Of a stretch of 6,798 nucleotides of DNA, positions 1 through 5,679 are shown piece after piece. Made by a program: the position numbers and the translations under genes. Source of the stretch: UBA1672 sp964352375 (GTDB lineage: Bacteria > Pseudomonadota > Alphaproteobacteria > Micavibrionales > Micavibrionaceae); NCBI GenBank assembly GCA_964352375.1, contig CAYGSA010000091.1, positions 1 to 6,798 on the forward strand, written 5' to 3'. Each line of letters starts with the position of its first letter. Position 1 is the first letter of the stretch. A model generated the notes under the pieces. That model saw only the letters and a program-made list of their open reading frames with translations. It was not told the origin of the DNA and did no database searches.

Positions 1-510
1 GCTCTCCATGATTGCCGCATTCTCCCGTTGCTTGAATAGCTGCATGATGCCGGGACCAAACAGCATCTTCAGCGGCAACCGCTTTCCTGATTTCCTCACA
101 TAAATTTCCGTGCTGCTCGAACCTTTCTTGCGTGGCGCGATGAAAGCCCCGCGATAGGTTTTCGTTTTCCCCCATGCCTTCGCTTTTACGGGACCGCGCT
201 TCCCACCGGGCTGCTGCGTCGGCTTGCGCGACCCCACCACGAACTCGATAAGATGCAGGGGGCGATCACTTGCCACCAAAGTCGCCCACAGGCGTTTGAA
301 GCTGGCACGGCGCGTTTCGATACGCCGTTTTATACCAGCTTGCCTGCTACCCATCTGCGGGGCGATATGCGAGGCACTGGCGACCTTCGCGCTGTCTGCT
401 ACCCGGTTTAGCGTCCGAACCGTTGCCTCCGGCACAACCTGCCTTTCTAGGGCGTGCAGCCCCCGGCGCAGCGATTTGATATCGCTTTCCACTGATAGGT
501 CGAATGTCAT
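1..510 (-). CDS. Prophage minor tail protein Z-like, N-terminal part (truncated by window edge)
   Basis: The minus strand reads open from an ATG at 510 through 170 codons to the left edge without a stop, so the gene continues outside the window. The protein starts MTFDLSVESDIKSL. It has an alanine-rich region around a LNRVADSAK segment (residues 34-42), a very basic middle, GAFIA at 121-125 and RLPLKMLFGPGI at 144-155. That order (N-terminal helical part with an 'xNRVA' core, then 'GAFIA', then a 'PI/LK..FGP' segment) is typical of the minor tail protein Z family of lambda-like and Mu-like phages, which acts at the tail tube end joined to the head. An in-frame TAA lies 30 nt upstream, so 510 is the first ATG; its Shine-Dalgarno is poor. 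The gene is GC-richer than everything to its right. Head-tail genes expected upstream are missing, replaced by a retron facing away. Family assignment is by pattern memory. Confidence 0.72.
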   Translation of the reverse strand, partial: MTFDLSVESDIKSLRRGLHALERQVVPEATVRTLNRVADSAKVASASHIAPQMGSRQAGIKRRIETRRASFKRLWATLVASDRPLHLIEFVVGSRKPTQQPGGKRGPVKAKAWGKTKTYRGAFIAPRKKGSSSTEIYVRKSGKRLPLKMLFGPGIMQLFKQRENAAIMES

Positions 511-522
511 GGAACTCAGTCT

Positions 523-550
523 TTTACAAATTGGTTAATGCTTGTATTGT
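523..550 (+). promoter_or_regulatory. Putative sigma70 promoter of the retron RNA
   Basis: A TTTACA -35-like hexamer (523-528) is followed after 16 nt by a TATTGT -10-like hexamer (545-550). A start 6 to 8 nt downstream would fall at about 556-558, exactly where the a1 repeat of the msr-msd RNA begins. The match to consensus is moderate; the agreement with the RNA 5' end is the main support. It lies in the 45-nt gap between the divergent tail gene and the retron RNA. Confidence 0.5.
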
Positions 551-555
551 CGGTA

Positions 556-569
556 TGGGCTTATGGATA
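556..569 (+). repeat. Retron a1 inverted repeat
   Basis: TGGGCTTATGGATA is the exact reverse complement of 682-695. The pair closes the msr-msd RNA and supplies the double-stranded base next to the branching G at 570. The complementarity stops sharply at both ends (555/696 and 570/681 do not pair). Confidence 0.92.
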
Positions 570-681
570 GATTTGTTATTGCGTATCGCAATATATGTCC
601 CCAATGTCAGGTGGTTTTGCTACCTTGCGTCCTTAATGCACGATGAATGATCTGCGGATCGCTGTCGTCATCGCATAAGAG

Positions 682-695
682 TATCCATAAGCCCA
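682..695 (+). repeat. Retron a2 inverted repeat
   Basis: TATCCATAAGCCCA is the exact reverse complement of a1 at 556-569. Reverse transcription of the msd is expected to begin one or two nucleotides upstream, at about 680. Confidence 0.92.
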
Positions 696-719
696 CTAAC
701 TTTAGGGGCGCTGGTCTGC

Positions 720-2501
720 ATGTCATATTTAGAGAAACTTAAAAATACGACATCCATTCAGGATTTTGCTCCGCTCTTAGGGTTCGAACCCAAAAAATTA
801 GCCTACCTTCTATTCAAGATTCCCCCTGAGCAGAAATATACACAATTTAAAGTCCCAAAAAAATCTGGCGGCGACCGCATAATTAACGCTCCCAACGCAG
901 GCCTTAAATTAGCGCAAAGACGACTTGCGAATATTCTAAACAGCTGTATCCAAGAAATTGAAAACGCACAAAACCCCCGAAGAAAGCCGCTCGCGCATGG
1001 TTTTATAAAGAAAATAAAAATCGAATCAGACGGACATCAAGTTCTTGGCACCCACACCAATGCAAGGTGCCACCGCAATCGGCGCTATGTCCTTAATTTA
1101 GATTTGGCAGACTTTTTCCCTTCCTTTAATTTTGGGCGCGTGCGCGGGTTTTTCATTAGCAACAATCACTTCAAACTGCCTCCTGCGGTAGCCACCTTAA
1201 TTGCACAGATAGCATGTCATCAAAATGAACTGCCGCAAGGTAGTCCATGCTCACCAGTCATCACAAATCTCATCACGCATATTCTCGATGTCCGCCTAAC
1301 ACAACGGGCAAAAAAATATGGCTGCACATACTCGCGCTACGCAGATGACATTACATTTTCCACGAATCAGAAGGCATTCCCTGAAAAACTAGCTACGCCA
1401 TCCGATAAGCCCAACCAATGGATGGTTAGCAGCGAAATCGAAGGCATTATCAAACACTCTGGTTTCAATATAAATCCGGCGAAAACACGCCTCCAGTTTC
1501 GCCCATCCCGGCAGGTGGTTACAGGCCTCGTCGTTAATAGAAAAGTGAACATTAAAAGCGAGTATTACCGTTACGCACGCTCGATGTGTCATGCGCTATT
1601 TACGCTGGGTTCTTTCTTCCGTCCCGGCAGCGACAAACCTACATCTCTCAGACAACTCGAAGGCATCCTGAGTCACATTCACTTCATTAAAGAATTCAGC
1701 CGCACTACAGATGAACTCACTCTCCGTAAAAAAGTGATGGAAAATGCAAAAGGCAAAGAACGGCCTAAACTGGATGCAGCAACAGAACTGTATTCTAAAT
1801 TCCTCTATTTTCGCTACTTTGTGGCGCTGGAGCGGCCACTTATTTTATGCGAAGGCAAGACCGACAATATCTACCTCAAAGCTGCCATCAAGCAGTTGGC
1901 GAAGAAGAATGCATTCACATTCCCACATGCAGTCGATTTCTTCCCATTTACGCGGCGAGTCAGCGAAGTAATGAGAATCCATGATGGAGCCCCGGCACTA
2001 AAAAACTTCATTGAACATTATACGAAAAGCACGACATTCAAATTTCAGACTCGATCACATCCCGTGATTGTTCTGCTGGATAATGATGACGAAGCCAAAA
2101 AGGTGATAGACCTCCTGAGCAATAATTTCAAAAAAGATGGCGTTACATACGATCAGAATAGCAATTTCGTATATCACGTCATTTCCAATTTATACGTCAT
2201 GCTATTGCCTAAGCCGACAGACACGGCGAAAAATAAAATTGAAGATTTCTTTAATCCATCGGTCACCGCAACTGTGCTGGAAGGTAAAACTTTCTCAGCG
2301 GAGAACGGCAAAAAATTCGATAACCAAAAGCATTACTCAAAACAGGTATTGGCAACAAAAATTGTGCGCCAGACGCAGGACTCAATAGACTTCCTCAATT
2401 TCAAGCCGGTTTTAGAAACCATGTCCCAGATCATTGAGTCTTACTATAAGATGACACCCAAACCCGCAGCGGCAGTTCCTGTAAAAAGCCTCTCTTCCTG
2501 A
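720..2501 (+). CDS. Retron reverse transcriptase fused to a C-terminal TOPRIM domain (Ec67/Eco2 type)
   Basis: A 593-residue protein, close to the roughly 586 of the Ec67 RT. Retron RT hallmarks occur in order: the region-X motif NAxxH (NARCH, 114-118), motif A LNLDLADFF (catalytic D128), LPQGSPCSP (171-179), the catalytic YADD at 207-210 within YSRYADDITFS, and the region-Y VTGL (267-270). From about 370 a TOPRIM nuclease-type fold follows: ILCEGKTDNIYLKAAI with the catalytic glutamate at 378, LLDNDD with D454/D456, and IEDFF at 507-511. Several blocks, such as FNFGRVRG and KKYGCTYSRYADDIT, look nearly identical to Ec67. The RT should make branched msDNA from the RNA at 556-695; the TOPRIM domain is the presumed toxic effector, released or activated when a phage disturbs the RT-msDNA complex. 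The ATG at 720 has AGGGG 11 nt upstream and gives the usual retron N-terminus. All catalytic residues are present, so it appears intact. Retron classifications place RT-TOPRIM fusions in type I (I-C, from memory). Confidence 0.95.
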   Translation: MSYLEKLKNTTSIQDFAPLLGFEPKKLAYLLFKIPPEQKYTQFKVPKKSGGDRIINAPNAGLKLAQRRLANILNSCIQEIENAQNPRRKPLAHGFIKKIKIESDGHQVLGTHTNARCHRNRRYVLNLDLADFFPSFNFGRVRGFFISNNHFKLPPAVATLIAQIACHQNELPQGSPCSPVITNLITHILDVRLTQRAKKYGCTYSRYADDITFSTNQKAFPEKLATPSDKPNQWMVSSEIEGIIKHSGFNINPAKTRLQFRPSRQVVTGLVVNRKVNIKSEYYRYARSMCHALFTLGSFFRPGSDKPTSLRQLEGILSHIHFIKEFSRTTDELTLRKKVMENAKGKERPKLDAATELYSKFLYFRYFVALERPLILCEGKTDNIYLKAAIKQLAKKNAFTFPHAVDFFPFTRRVSEVMRIHDGAPALKNFIEHYTKSTTFKFQTRSHPVIVLLDNDDEAKKVIDLLSNNFKKDGVTYDQNSNFVYHVISNLYVMLLPKPTDTAKNKIEDFFNPSVTATVLEGKTFSAENGKKFDNQKHYSKQVLATKIVRQTQDSIDFLNFKPVLETMSQIIESYYKMTPKPAAAVPVKSLSS

Positions 2502-2519
2502 TATAAATGCCGCGTGCTA

Positions 2520-2543
2520 TCCTTCCTGCATCATCAGAAAGGA
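2520..2543 (+). promoter_or_regulatory. Hairpin enclosing the ribosome binding site of the small downstream gene
   Basis: TCCTTCCTG (2520-2528) can pair with CAGAAAGGA (2535-2543) at 8 of 9 positions around a 6-nt CATCAT loop. The 3' arm contains the only good Shine-Dalgarno (AAAGGA, 2538-2543) of the gene starting at 2550. If it folds, the site would be hidden until unwound, for example by ribosomes finishing the RT gene, whose stop lies 18 nt upstream. Pairing is read directly; the regulatory role is inference. Confidence 0.4.
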
Positions 2544-2549
2544 ATCGAT

Positions 2550-2777
2550 ATGGCCGTGTATATTTTTCAAACCCGTAAAGGTCCCGTAAGCATCGTCCCC
2601 GAAAAAAGTGGCCGGTGGCAGGTGGTCTATCAAGAACAAGGCCTCGGTTCATATCCAACACCGGCATCAGCTTCTGATGACGTTGCCGGTGGTCATACAT
2701 TCACCCCATCCGACGGTACTGACCTTGGAAGCCTCGATATTTCACCCGACATTGGGGACTGGGAGCAGCAGCGATAA
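2550..2777 (+). CDS. Small acidic protein of unknown function, cotranscribed with the retron
   Basis: 75 residues if started at the ATG at 2550, which has a strong AAAGGA six nt upstream; a longer in-frame ATG at 2514 lacks such a site and would add 12 unconserved-looking residues. The protein begins MAVYIFQTRKGPVSIVPE, a beta-strand-like start with basic and aromatic residues. It continues with GRWQVVYQEQGLGSY, then SASDDVAGGHTF (residues about 38-49), and ends in an acidic ISPDIGDWEQQR tail. The layout (short strands, 'LGSY', 'DDVAGGHT', terminal 'DxGDWE') reminds me of a widespread family of small hypothetical proteins, but I cannot name it. No signal peptide or membrane segment. It follows the RT stop by 48 nt on the same strand with no terminator between them, so it is probably in the retron transcript. 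Whether it acts with the retron is unknown; Ec67 itself needs no such partner. Confidence 0.75.
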   Translation: MAVYIFQTRKGPVSIVPEKSGRWQVVYQEQGLGSYPTPASASDDVAGGHTFTPSDGTDLGSLDISPDIGDWEQQR

Positions 2778-2783
2778 TTAGCA

Positions 2784-2924
2784 TCACGCCGCTACCGAAA
2801 ATGACGCCGAATTTTGGTTCGTTGCACCACTGTCCATAACGGAGTCGAACAACTTGCTGGAGCGTTGAATTGCTTCTAATAATTTGTCCGAACAGTTCGA
2901 ATCCAGTCCGCTACCGACCACCAA
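2784..2924 (-). repeat. Copy 1 of a two-copy sequence (possible 46-codon reading frame)
   Basis: This block and 6222-6362 have the same orientation and the same length (141 nt). Their minus-strand frames end at the same relative stop codon. Translations match at 19 of 46 positions without gaps: LVVGxGLxSNxSD at one end, LE, Q, LF in the middle, and SVAA followed by stop. The strongest DNA match is 2885-2923 against 6323-6361 (34 of 39 identical). Here the frame begins at a TTG that directly follows the TAA of the epimerase gene in the same frame, so it could be translated by reinitiation or could be a remnant. It lies between convergent genes: the retron-linked small gene ends at 2777 and the epimerase at 2925. 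Confidence 0.55.
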
Positions 2925-3845
2925 TTACTGCTTGCAATATATTGCCTTCAGAAAAGTATGAATATTCGTATCCTTAAACGTAAAGCCTGCCTGCTGTAGC
3001 TTTTCAGGTGTGACACGCTGGCCGGTTAATACAAGTTCTTCTCCCATTTGCCCCATGGATGCTTTTATCATAAAAGCGGGCATGTGCACAGCGCTTGGCT
3101 TTCTGAGGGCTTTGCCGAGCGCTCGTGCAAATTCTTTTTGTGCGCATGCACCAGTTGAAACCATATTTACAGCACCGTTAAGTGCTGGCCGCTCTATAAT
3201 AAAGACTATGGCGTTCACCAGATCACGCAGGCTGATCCATGACATGATCTGCGCGCCTGTGCCCACTGCACCGCCCATATATAACGTAAAAGGCTTTGCC
3301 ATCGCTGGCAAGCCACCGCCAGAGCGATCAAGCACTATACCAGTGCGCAACAAGGTGACAGAGTTGCCTGCTGTCTGCGCCTGCAATGCAAGCGCTTCCC
3401 AATCATCAATCAGCTCTTGTAAGAAGTTTGTGCCGCTTCGCTTATCGGTGTCATTTTCGGTAAATCGCGGATGGTCATGGTCGTAAAAGCCATAAGCGCT
3501 GACGGCAGAGGCATTGATGAGACGAATATCTGGATTCTTTTTGCATAGCTTCACGCATTGCTGCGTAGTATTAAGGCGGCTGTCGCGCATGGTTTGTTTG
3601 TATGCGGGAGTCCATTTCTGATCACTCACACCTGCACCCGCTAAATTGACAACGATACCAATTTCTTGCGGATCAACATTGTGCAGCTCATCCCACGAGA
3701 GCGCCTCGACATCAAATGCAAAGGATTGGCTGATTTTGGCTGCGTCTCGCCCAACCAAAATCAGCGGTTGGCCGCTCGCATGAAGCTGTTTTGTGAGCAC
3801 ACTCCCCACCATCCCTGTTGCGCCACATATAACCGTTTTCTTCAT
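2925..3845 (-). CDS. TIGR01777-type NAD(P)-binding epimerase/SDR39U1-like protein (YfcH-like)
   Basis: 306 residues, normal for the family. An atypical short-chain dehydrogenase with an N-terminal Rossmann motif GATGMVG (8-14), NLAGAG (67-72), KWTPAYKQ...DSR (77-90), SAVSAYG with the candidate active tyrosine Y118 (113-119), RTGIVL (167-172), SWISLRDLV (202-210) and a C-terminal GQRVTPEKLQQAGF (275-288). This series is characteristic of TIGR01777 / YfcH proteins, which bind NAD(P)(H) but whose substrate is generally not established. Cytosolic. Last gene of the four-gene minus-strand operon: its ATG overlaps the TGA of the dehydrogenase gene (ATGA, 3842-3845), implying translational coupling; no strong Shine-Dalgarno is seen. 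No clear terminator follows; the copy-1 repeat begins right after the stop. Confidence 0.93.
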   Translation of the reverse strand: MKKTVICGATGMVGSVLTKQLHASGQPLILVGRDAAKISQSFAFDVEALSWDELHNVDPQEIGIVVNLAGAGVSDQKWTPAYKQTMRDSRLNTTQQCVKLCKKNPDIRLINASAVSAYGFYDHDHPRFTENDTDKRSGTNFLQELIDDWEALALQAQTAGNSVTLLRTGIVLDRSGGGLPAMAKPFTLYMGGAVGTGAQIMSWISLRDLVNAIVFIIERPALNGAVNMVSTGACAQKEFARALGKALRKPSAVHMPAFMIKASMGQMGEELVLTGQRVTPEKLQQAGFTFKDTNIHTFLKAIYCKQ

Positions 3846-4600
3846 GACGTTATCTTGTTGAAGGTTTTGATTAGTTGGTTAAAGATAAAATTCGGGGCAA
3901 TGCGGCTCATCAAACGCAATTGCTTAGACATGCCTGCCGCGATTTCATAGCGATTGCATTGTAAGCCCTGAACAAACTCAGCGACCATTTTATCAACGGG
4001 CATGAGCTTCAACTCTGGTGATCTAAAGCTATCGGCCAGCGGTGTGTCTGTGGGGGGAGGTAATAATTCAAACACTTTGATGTTATCGGCTTTGAATTGA
4101 TGACGCAGCGTTTGTGCGCAGTGGTGCATCAACGCTTTTGTGCCAGAATAAATGGGCGTAAAAGGAAATGCGACATAAGCGAGGCCAGAACTTACAAAAA
4201 CAACGGCAGGCTCGCTGCTTTTCTTAAGCAAGGGCAAGCATTTATAGATTATAGTCAGCGGGGCAATCGTATTGATGGTAATTTCCTGCTTGATATTAGA
4301 GGGCGTATTCGCATCCTGAGCAAACGCATATTGTTTCATGACCCCTGCATTATTAATCAGAATATCAATTTTGCCGTGGCGTTTTTCAATCTCTGCAATC
4401 ATCGCGTCTTGATCGGCTTCATTCGTCACATCACAGCGGAGTGAATCCACGCTGAGCTCGCCTGCAACTTTTTTAAGCGTTTCTTCATTGCGTCCACATA
4501 TAATAACCTTCGCTCCTTGAGCAGAAAGTTGCTTAGCCATTTCCGCGCCAATGCCTGCATTTCCACCGGTAATTAAGATGATTTTGTCTTTTAATTGCAT
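3842..4600 (-). CDS. DltE-like short-chain dehydrogenase/reductase
   Basis: 252 residues from the ATG at 4600, chosen because AAGGAG lies 9 nt upstream (4610-4615). The frame stays open to an ATG at 4750, but that extension lies inside the preceding gene and precedes the normal SDR start. Classical SDR motifs are complete: TGGNAGIG (11-18) for the cofactor, D57 in CDV, NNAG (83-86), N110, VSSGL with the catalytic serine (136-140), and Y151-xxx-K155. The mix of 'VSSGLAYV', 'YSGTKALMH' and 'LRHQF...ELLPPPTDT' resembles the DltE/COG3967 group of NAD(P)-dependent oxidoreductases. The physiological substrate is unknown; the dlt label does not imply teichoic acid modification here. Third gene of the operon: its Shine-Dalgarno overlaps the stop codon of the preceding gene and its own stop overlaps the start of the next. 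Confidence 0.94.
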   Translation of the reverse strand: MQLKDKIILITGGNAGIGAEMAKQLSAQGAKVIICGRNEETLKKVAGELSVDSLRCDVTNEADQDAMIAEIEKRHGKIDILINNAGVMKQYAFAQDANTPSNIKQEITINTIAPLTIIYKCLPLLKKSSEPAVVFVSSGLAYVAFPFTPIYSGTKALMHHCAQTLRHQFKADNIKVFELLPPPTDTPLADSFRSPELKLMPVDKMVAEFVQGLQCNRYEIAAGMSKQLRLMSRIAPNFIFNQLIKTFNKITS

Positions 4601-4613
4601 GGAATGATTCTCC

Positions 4614-5120
4614 TTAGACTTTGGCTTTTTTCTCGCACGTCTTGCAATAGTTGCGAAGCCGGTAGAGAATATAAATATGGCTGAGCAGTAAGGTCGGGGC
4701 ATAAACGACAAGCAGGAACCACATGGTACCAATGTCGGATTCAAAAACACCTGCCTTAAGGGCGGTTGGGAACACTACCGTCATGTCGCCAATGCCCACG
4801 ACCGAAAATAACAGCACCATGCATGCCCCGTTTTTCTGGCTAAAACGCAGTGTAATGGCGGCAAGCAAGGCGGTCAGTCCAGCAGCAAAATCACCAAATG
4901 CCATCAGTTGCAATGCATCTTTTGGCACTTCAGGAGCCACCTGTCCTGTTACAATCAGGCTCAAACCTAAATACCGGAAACTATGAAGTATAAGCAGCGG
5001 CATGACAGCAGCACCAAAATCGCGGGCATTGAACCAATCGCGCAAATAGACGCGGTAAATAAGTATATAGATACACACCGCCATCACGGCTTGAATGTTT
5101 AAAATGATGAGGTTACTCAT
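4614..5120 (-). CDS. Integral membrane protein of unknown family (about five membrane segments)
   Basis: 168 residues with hydrophobic stretches at about 4-22, 37-57, 70-92, 98-117 and 131-153, so probably five transmembrane helices in the inner membrane. The C-terminus is basic and carries a CxxC pair (C159, C162; CKTC) that could be redox-active or bind metal. Within the membrane part, acidic residues (D77, D112) and a HSFRYLG segment near 46-52 might be functional. I do not recognise the family. AAGGT lies about 6 nt before the ATG. The gene overlaps the previous membrane gene by 8 nt and its stop codon overlaps the ribosome binding site of the dehydrogenase gene, so the products are probably made together. 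Confidence 0.85.
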   Translation of the reverse strand: MSNLIILNIQAVMAVCIYILIYRVYLRDWFNARDFGAAVMPLLILHSFRYLGLSLIVTGQVAPEVPKDALQLMAFGDFAAGLTALLAAITLRFSQKNGACMVLLFSVVGIGDMTVVFPTALKAGVFESDIGTMWFLLVVYAPTLLLSHIYILYRLRNYCKTCEKKAKV

Positions 5121-5562
5121 GTTGATACCTTGCTGAGTGAGATGATGAGAAGTGATGAATGACGTCAGATCGGAACAGGAGCGCTAGCGCCACTAGTTGG
5201 AAAAGCATAAACGCACCAATACCGCCGTAGACTTGCCCCGCACTAGCGATCTGCTCTGGAAGCGGTGCAAGCCATTGTGTGATCAGCCCTTGCGAATAGT
5301 CAAATGCACCAACCGCGTTATATAATACGAGCAATCCCCACACCCGAATGCTGCGGCGTTTTAGTAGTAGAAACAGCATCACAGGCACTAAAAAGCCGAT
5401 GATCGCGTCACTTACCCACGGGCCGAACCATGCGTTTGGAGCAATACCGCCATACATTTCCACTTTAGGAATAAACAGAATAGTTTGCGCCCGAAAGATG
5501 GTTAAAAACATAAGCAAGCCAATTAAAAAAATGCTTTGAGGAAATTTCATACGTTTAGTCAT
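5113..5562 (-). CDS. Integral membrane protein of unknown family (about four membrane segments)
   Basis: 149 residues, with hydrophobic segments at about 9-28, 48-67, 72-90 and 112-131 and short charged loops; a typical small four-helix inner-membrane protein. The histidine/serine-rich tail (HHFSSSHSARYQHE) is hydrophilic. No family recognised; DoxX-like or DUF-type small membrane proteins are possible, but no diagnostic motif is visible. First gene of the minus-strand operon. ATG at 5562 is preceded only by a weak TAGG; a second ATG four codons further in has no better site. The divergent HxlR gene and the shared control region lie just upstream, so its expression is probably set by that regulator. 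Confidence 0.82.
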   Translation of the reverse strand: MTKRMKFPQSIFLIGLLMFLTIFRAQTILFIPKVEMYGGIAPNAWFGPWVSDAIIGFLVPVMLFLLLKRRSIRVWGLLVLYNAVGAFDYSQGLITQWLAPLPEQIASAGQVYGGIGAFMLFQLVALALLFRSDVIHHFSSSHSARYQHE

Positions 5563-5616
5563 GGTGTTAGCCTATGAACATTTCATTTTTTAATGTCAGT
5601 TTGAGTGCGTGCTTTT

Positions 5617-5647
5617 TTGTAAATTAGTTCTATAATGAAAGTATAAT
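5617..5647 (+). promoter_or_regulatory. Putative promoter of the HxlR gene
   Basis: TTGTAA (5617-5622) and a perfect TATAAT (5642-5647) are separated by 19 nt, slightly long. The predicted start near 5654 gives a leader of about 26 nt with only a weak ribosome binding site before the ATG at 5680. Another TATAAT at 5631-5636 has no good -35 partner. Confidence 0.5.
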
Positions 5648-5666
5648 AGCGGAATACTTTTATCAT
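5632..5666. promoter_or_regulatory. Inverted-repeat operator between divergent transcripts, likely bound by the HxlR protein
   Basis: Two 13-nt arms, 5632-5644 (ATAATGAAAGTAT) and 5654-5666 (ATACTTTTATCAT), are complementary at 11 of 13 positions, with a perfect AAAGTAT/ATACTTT core around a 9-nt centre. HxlR-family dimers bind such AT-rich dyads next to their own genes. The dyad covers both predicted promoters, so binding would repress both directions. The binder is inferred from position. Confidence 0.65.
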
Positions 5667-5670
5667 ACAA
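5643..5670 (-). promoter_or_regulatory. Putative promoter of the four-gene oxidoreductase operon
   Basis: On the minus strand TTGTAT (5665-5670) and TATTAT (5643-5648) are 16 nt apart. The -10 element shares five base pairs with the -10 of the opposing HxlR promoter, so the two promoters should compete as well as share the operator. Confidence 0.5.
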
Positions 5671-5679
5671 GTAATTTTT

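Larger units (their letters stand above)
556..695 (+). ncRNA. Retron msr-msd non-coding RNA, Ec67 (Eco2)-like
   Basis: This is the template and primer RNA for the adjacent reverse transcriptase. A perfect 14-nt inverted repeat (TGGGCTTATGGATA at 556-569, TATCCATAAGCCCA at 682-695) forms the a1/a2 stem. Directly after a1 comes AGATTTGTT (569-577), as in Ec67, placing the branching guanosine at G570. The first msr hairpin is TATTGCG-TAT-CGCAATA (577-593), the same 7-bp stem and 3-nt loop as Ec67. A second hairpin, AGGTGG-TTTTG-CTACCT, spans 609-625. The msd folds as a long bulged hairpin (632-679) including CGATGA/TCATCG (641-646 with 668-673) and GATC-TGCG-GATC at the tip. By analogy with Ec67, the msDNA would copy about 680 down to about 606 (roughly 75 nt) and the msr RNA would end near 612. 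The RT start codon follows a2 by 24 nt. The Ec67 comparison is from memory; the repeats and hairpins are seen directly. Confidence 0.9.

Noticed and set aside
224..538. Plus-strand 104-codon open frame
   Set aside because: It lies antisense to the tail protein Z-like gene, is arginine/serine-rich without any recognisable motif, and would run into the retron promoter. It is a shadow of the GC-rich minus-strand gene.
1367..1592. Minus-strand short frames within the RT gene
   Set aside because: They overlap the conserved RT core on the other strand and show no motif of their own.
2794..2814. CCGAAAAT ... ATTTTGG hairpin as terminator of the retron transcript
   Set aside because: The stem has a bulge, is weak, and has no following T-tract. 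I see no convincing intrinsic terminator between the two convergent genes.
2885..2923. tRNA 3'-end-like sequence (GTTCGAATCC ... ACCACCA), also at 6323-6361
   Set aside because: The T-arm bases flanking the loop do not pair, and there is no anticodon or D arm upstream. It is not a tRNA gene; any origin from one is untested.
3010..3486. Plus-strand 158-codon frame antisense to the epimerase gene
   Set aside because: The minus strand encodes a complete TIGR01777 protein here; the antisense frame has biased, motif-free composition.
4601..4750. N-terminal 50-codon extension of the dehydrogenase gene
   Set aside because: It overlaps the C-terminal coding region of the preceding membrane gene. 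The internal ATG at 4600 has an excellent ribosome binding site and begins exactly at the normal SDR N-terminus.
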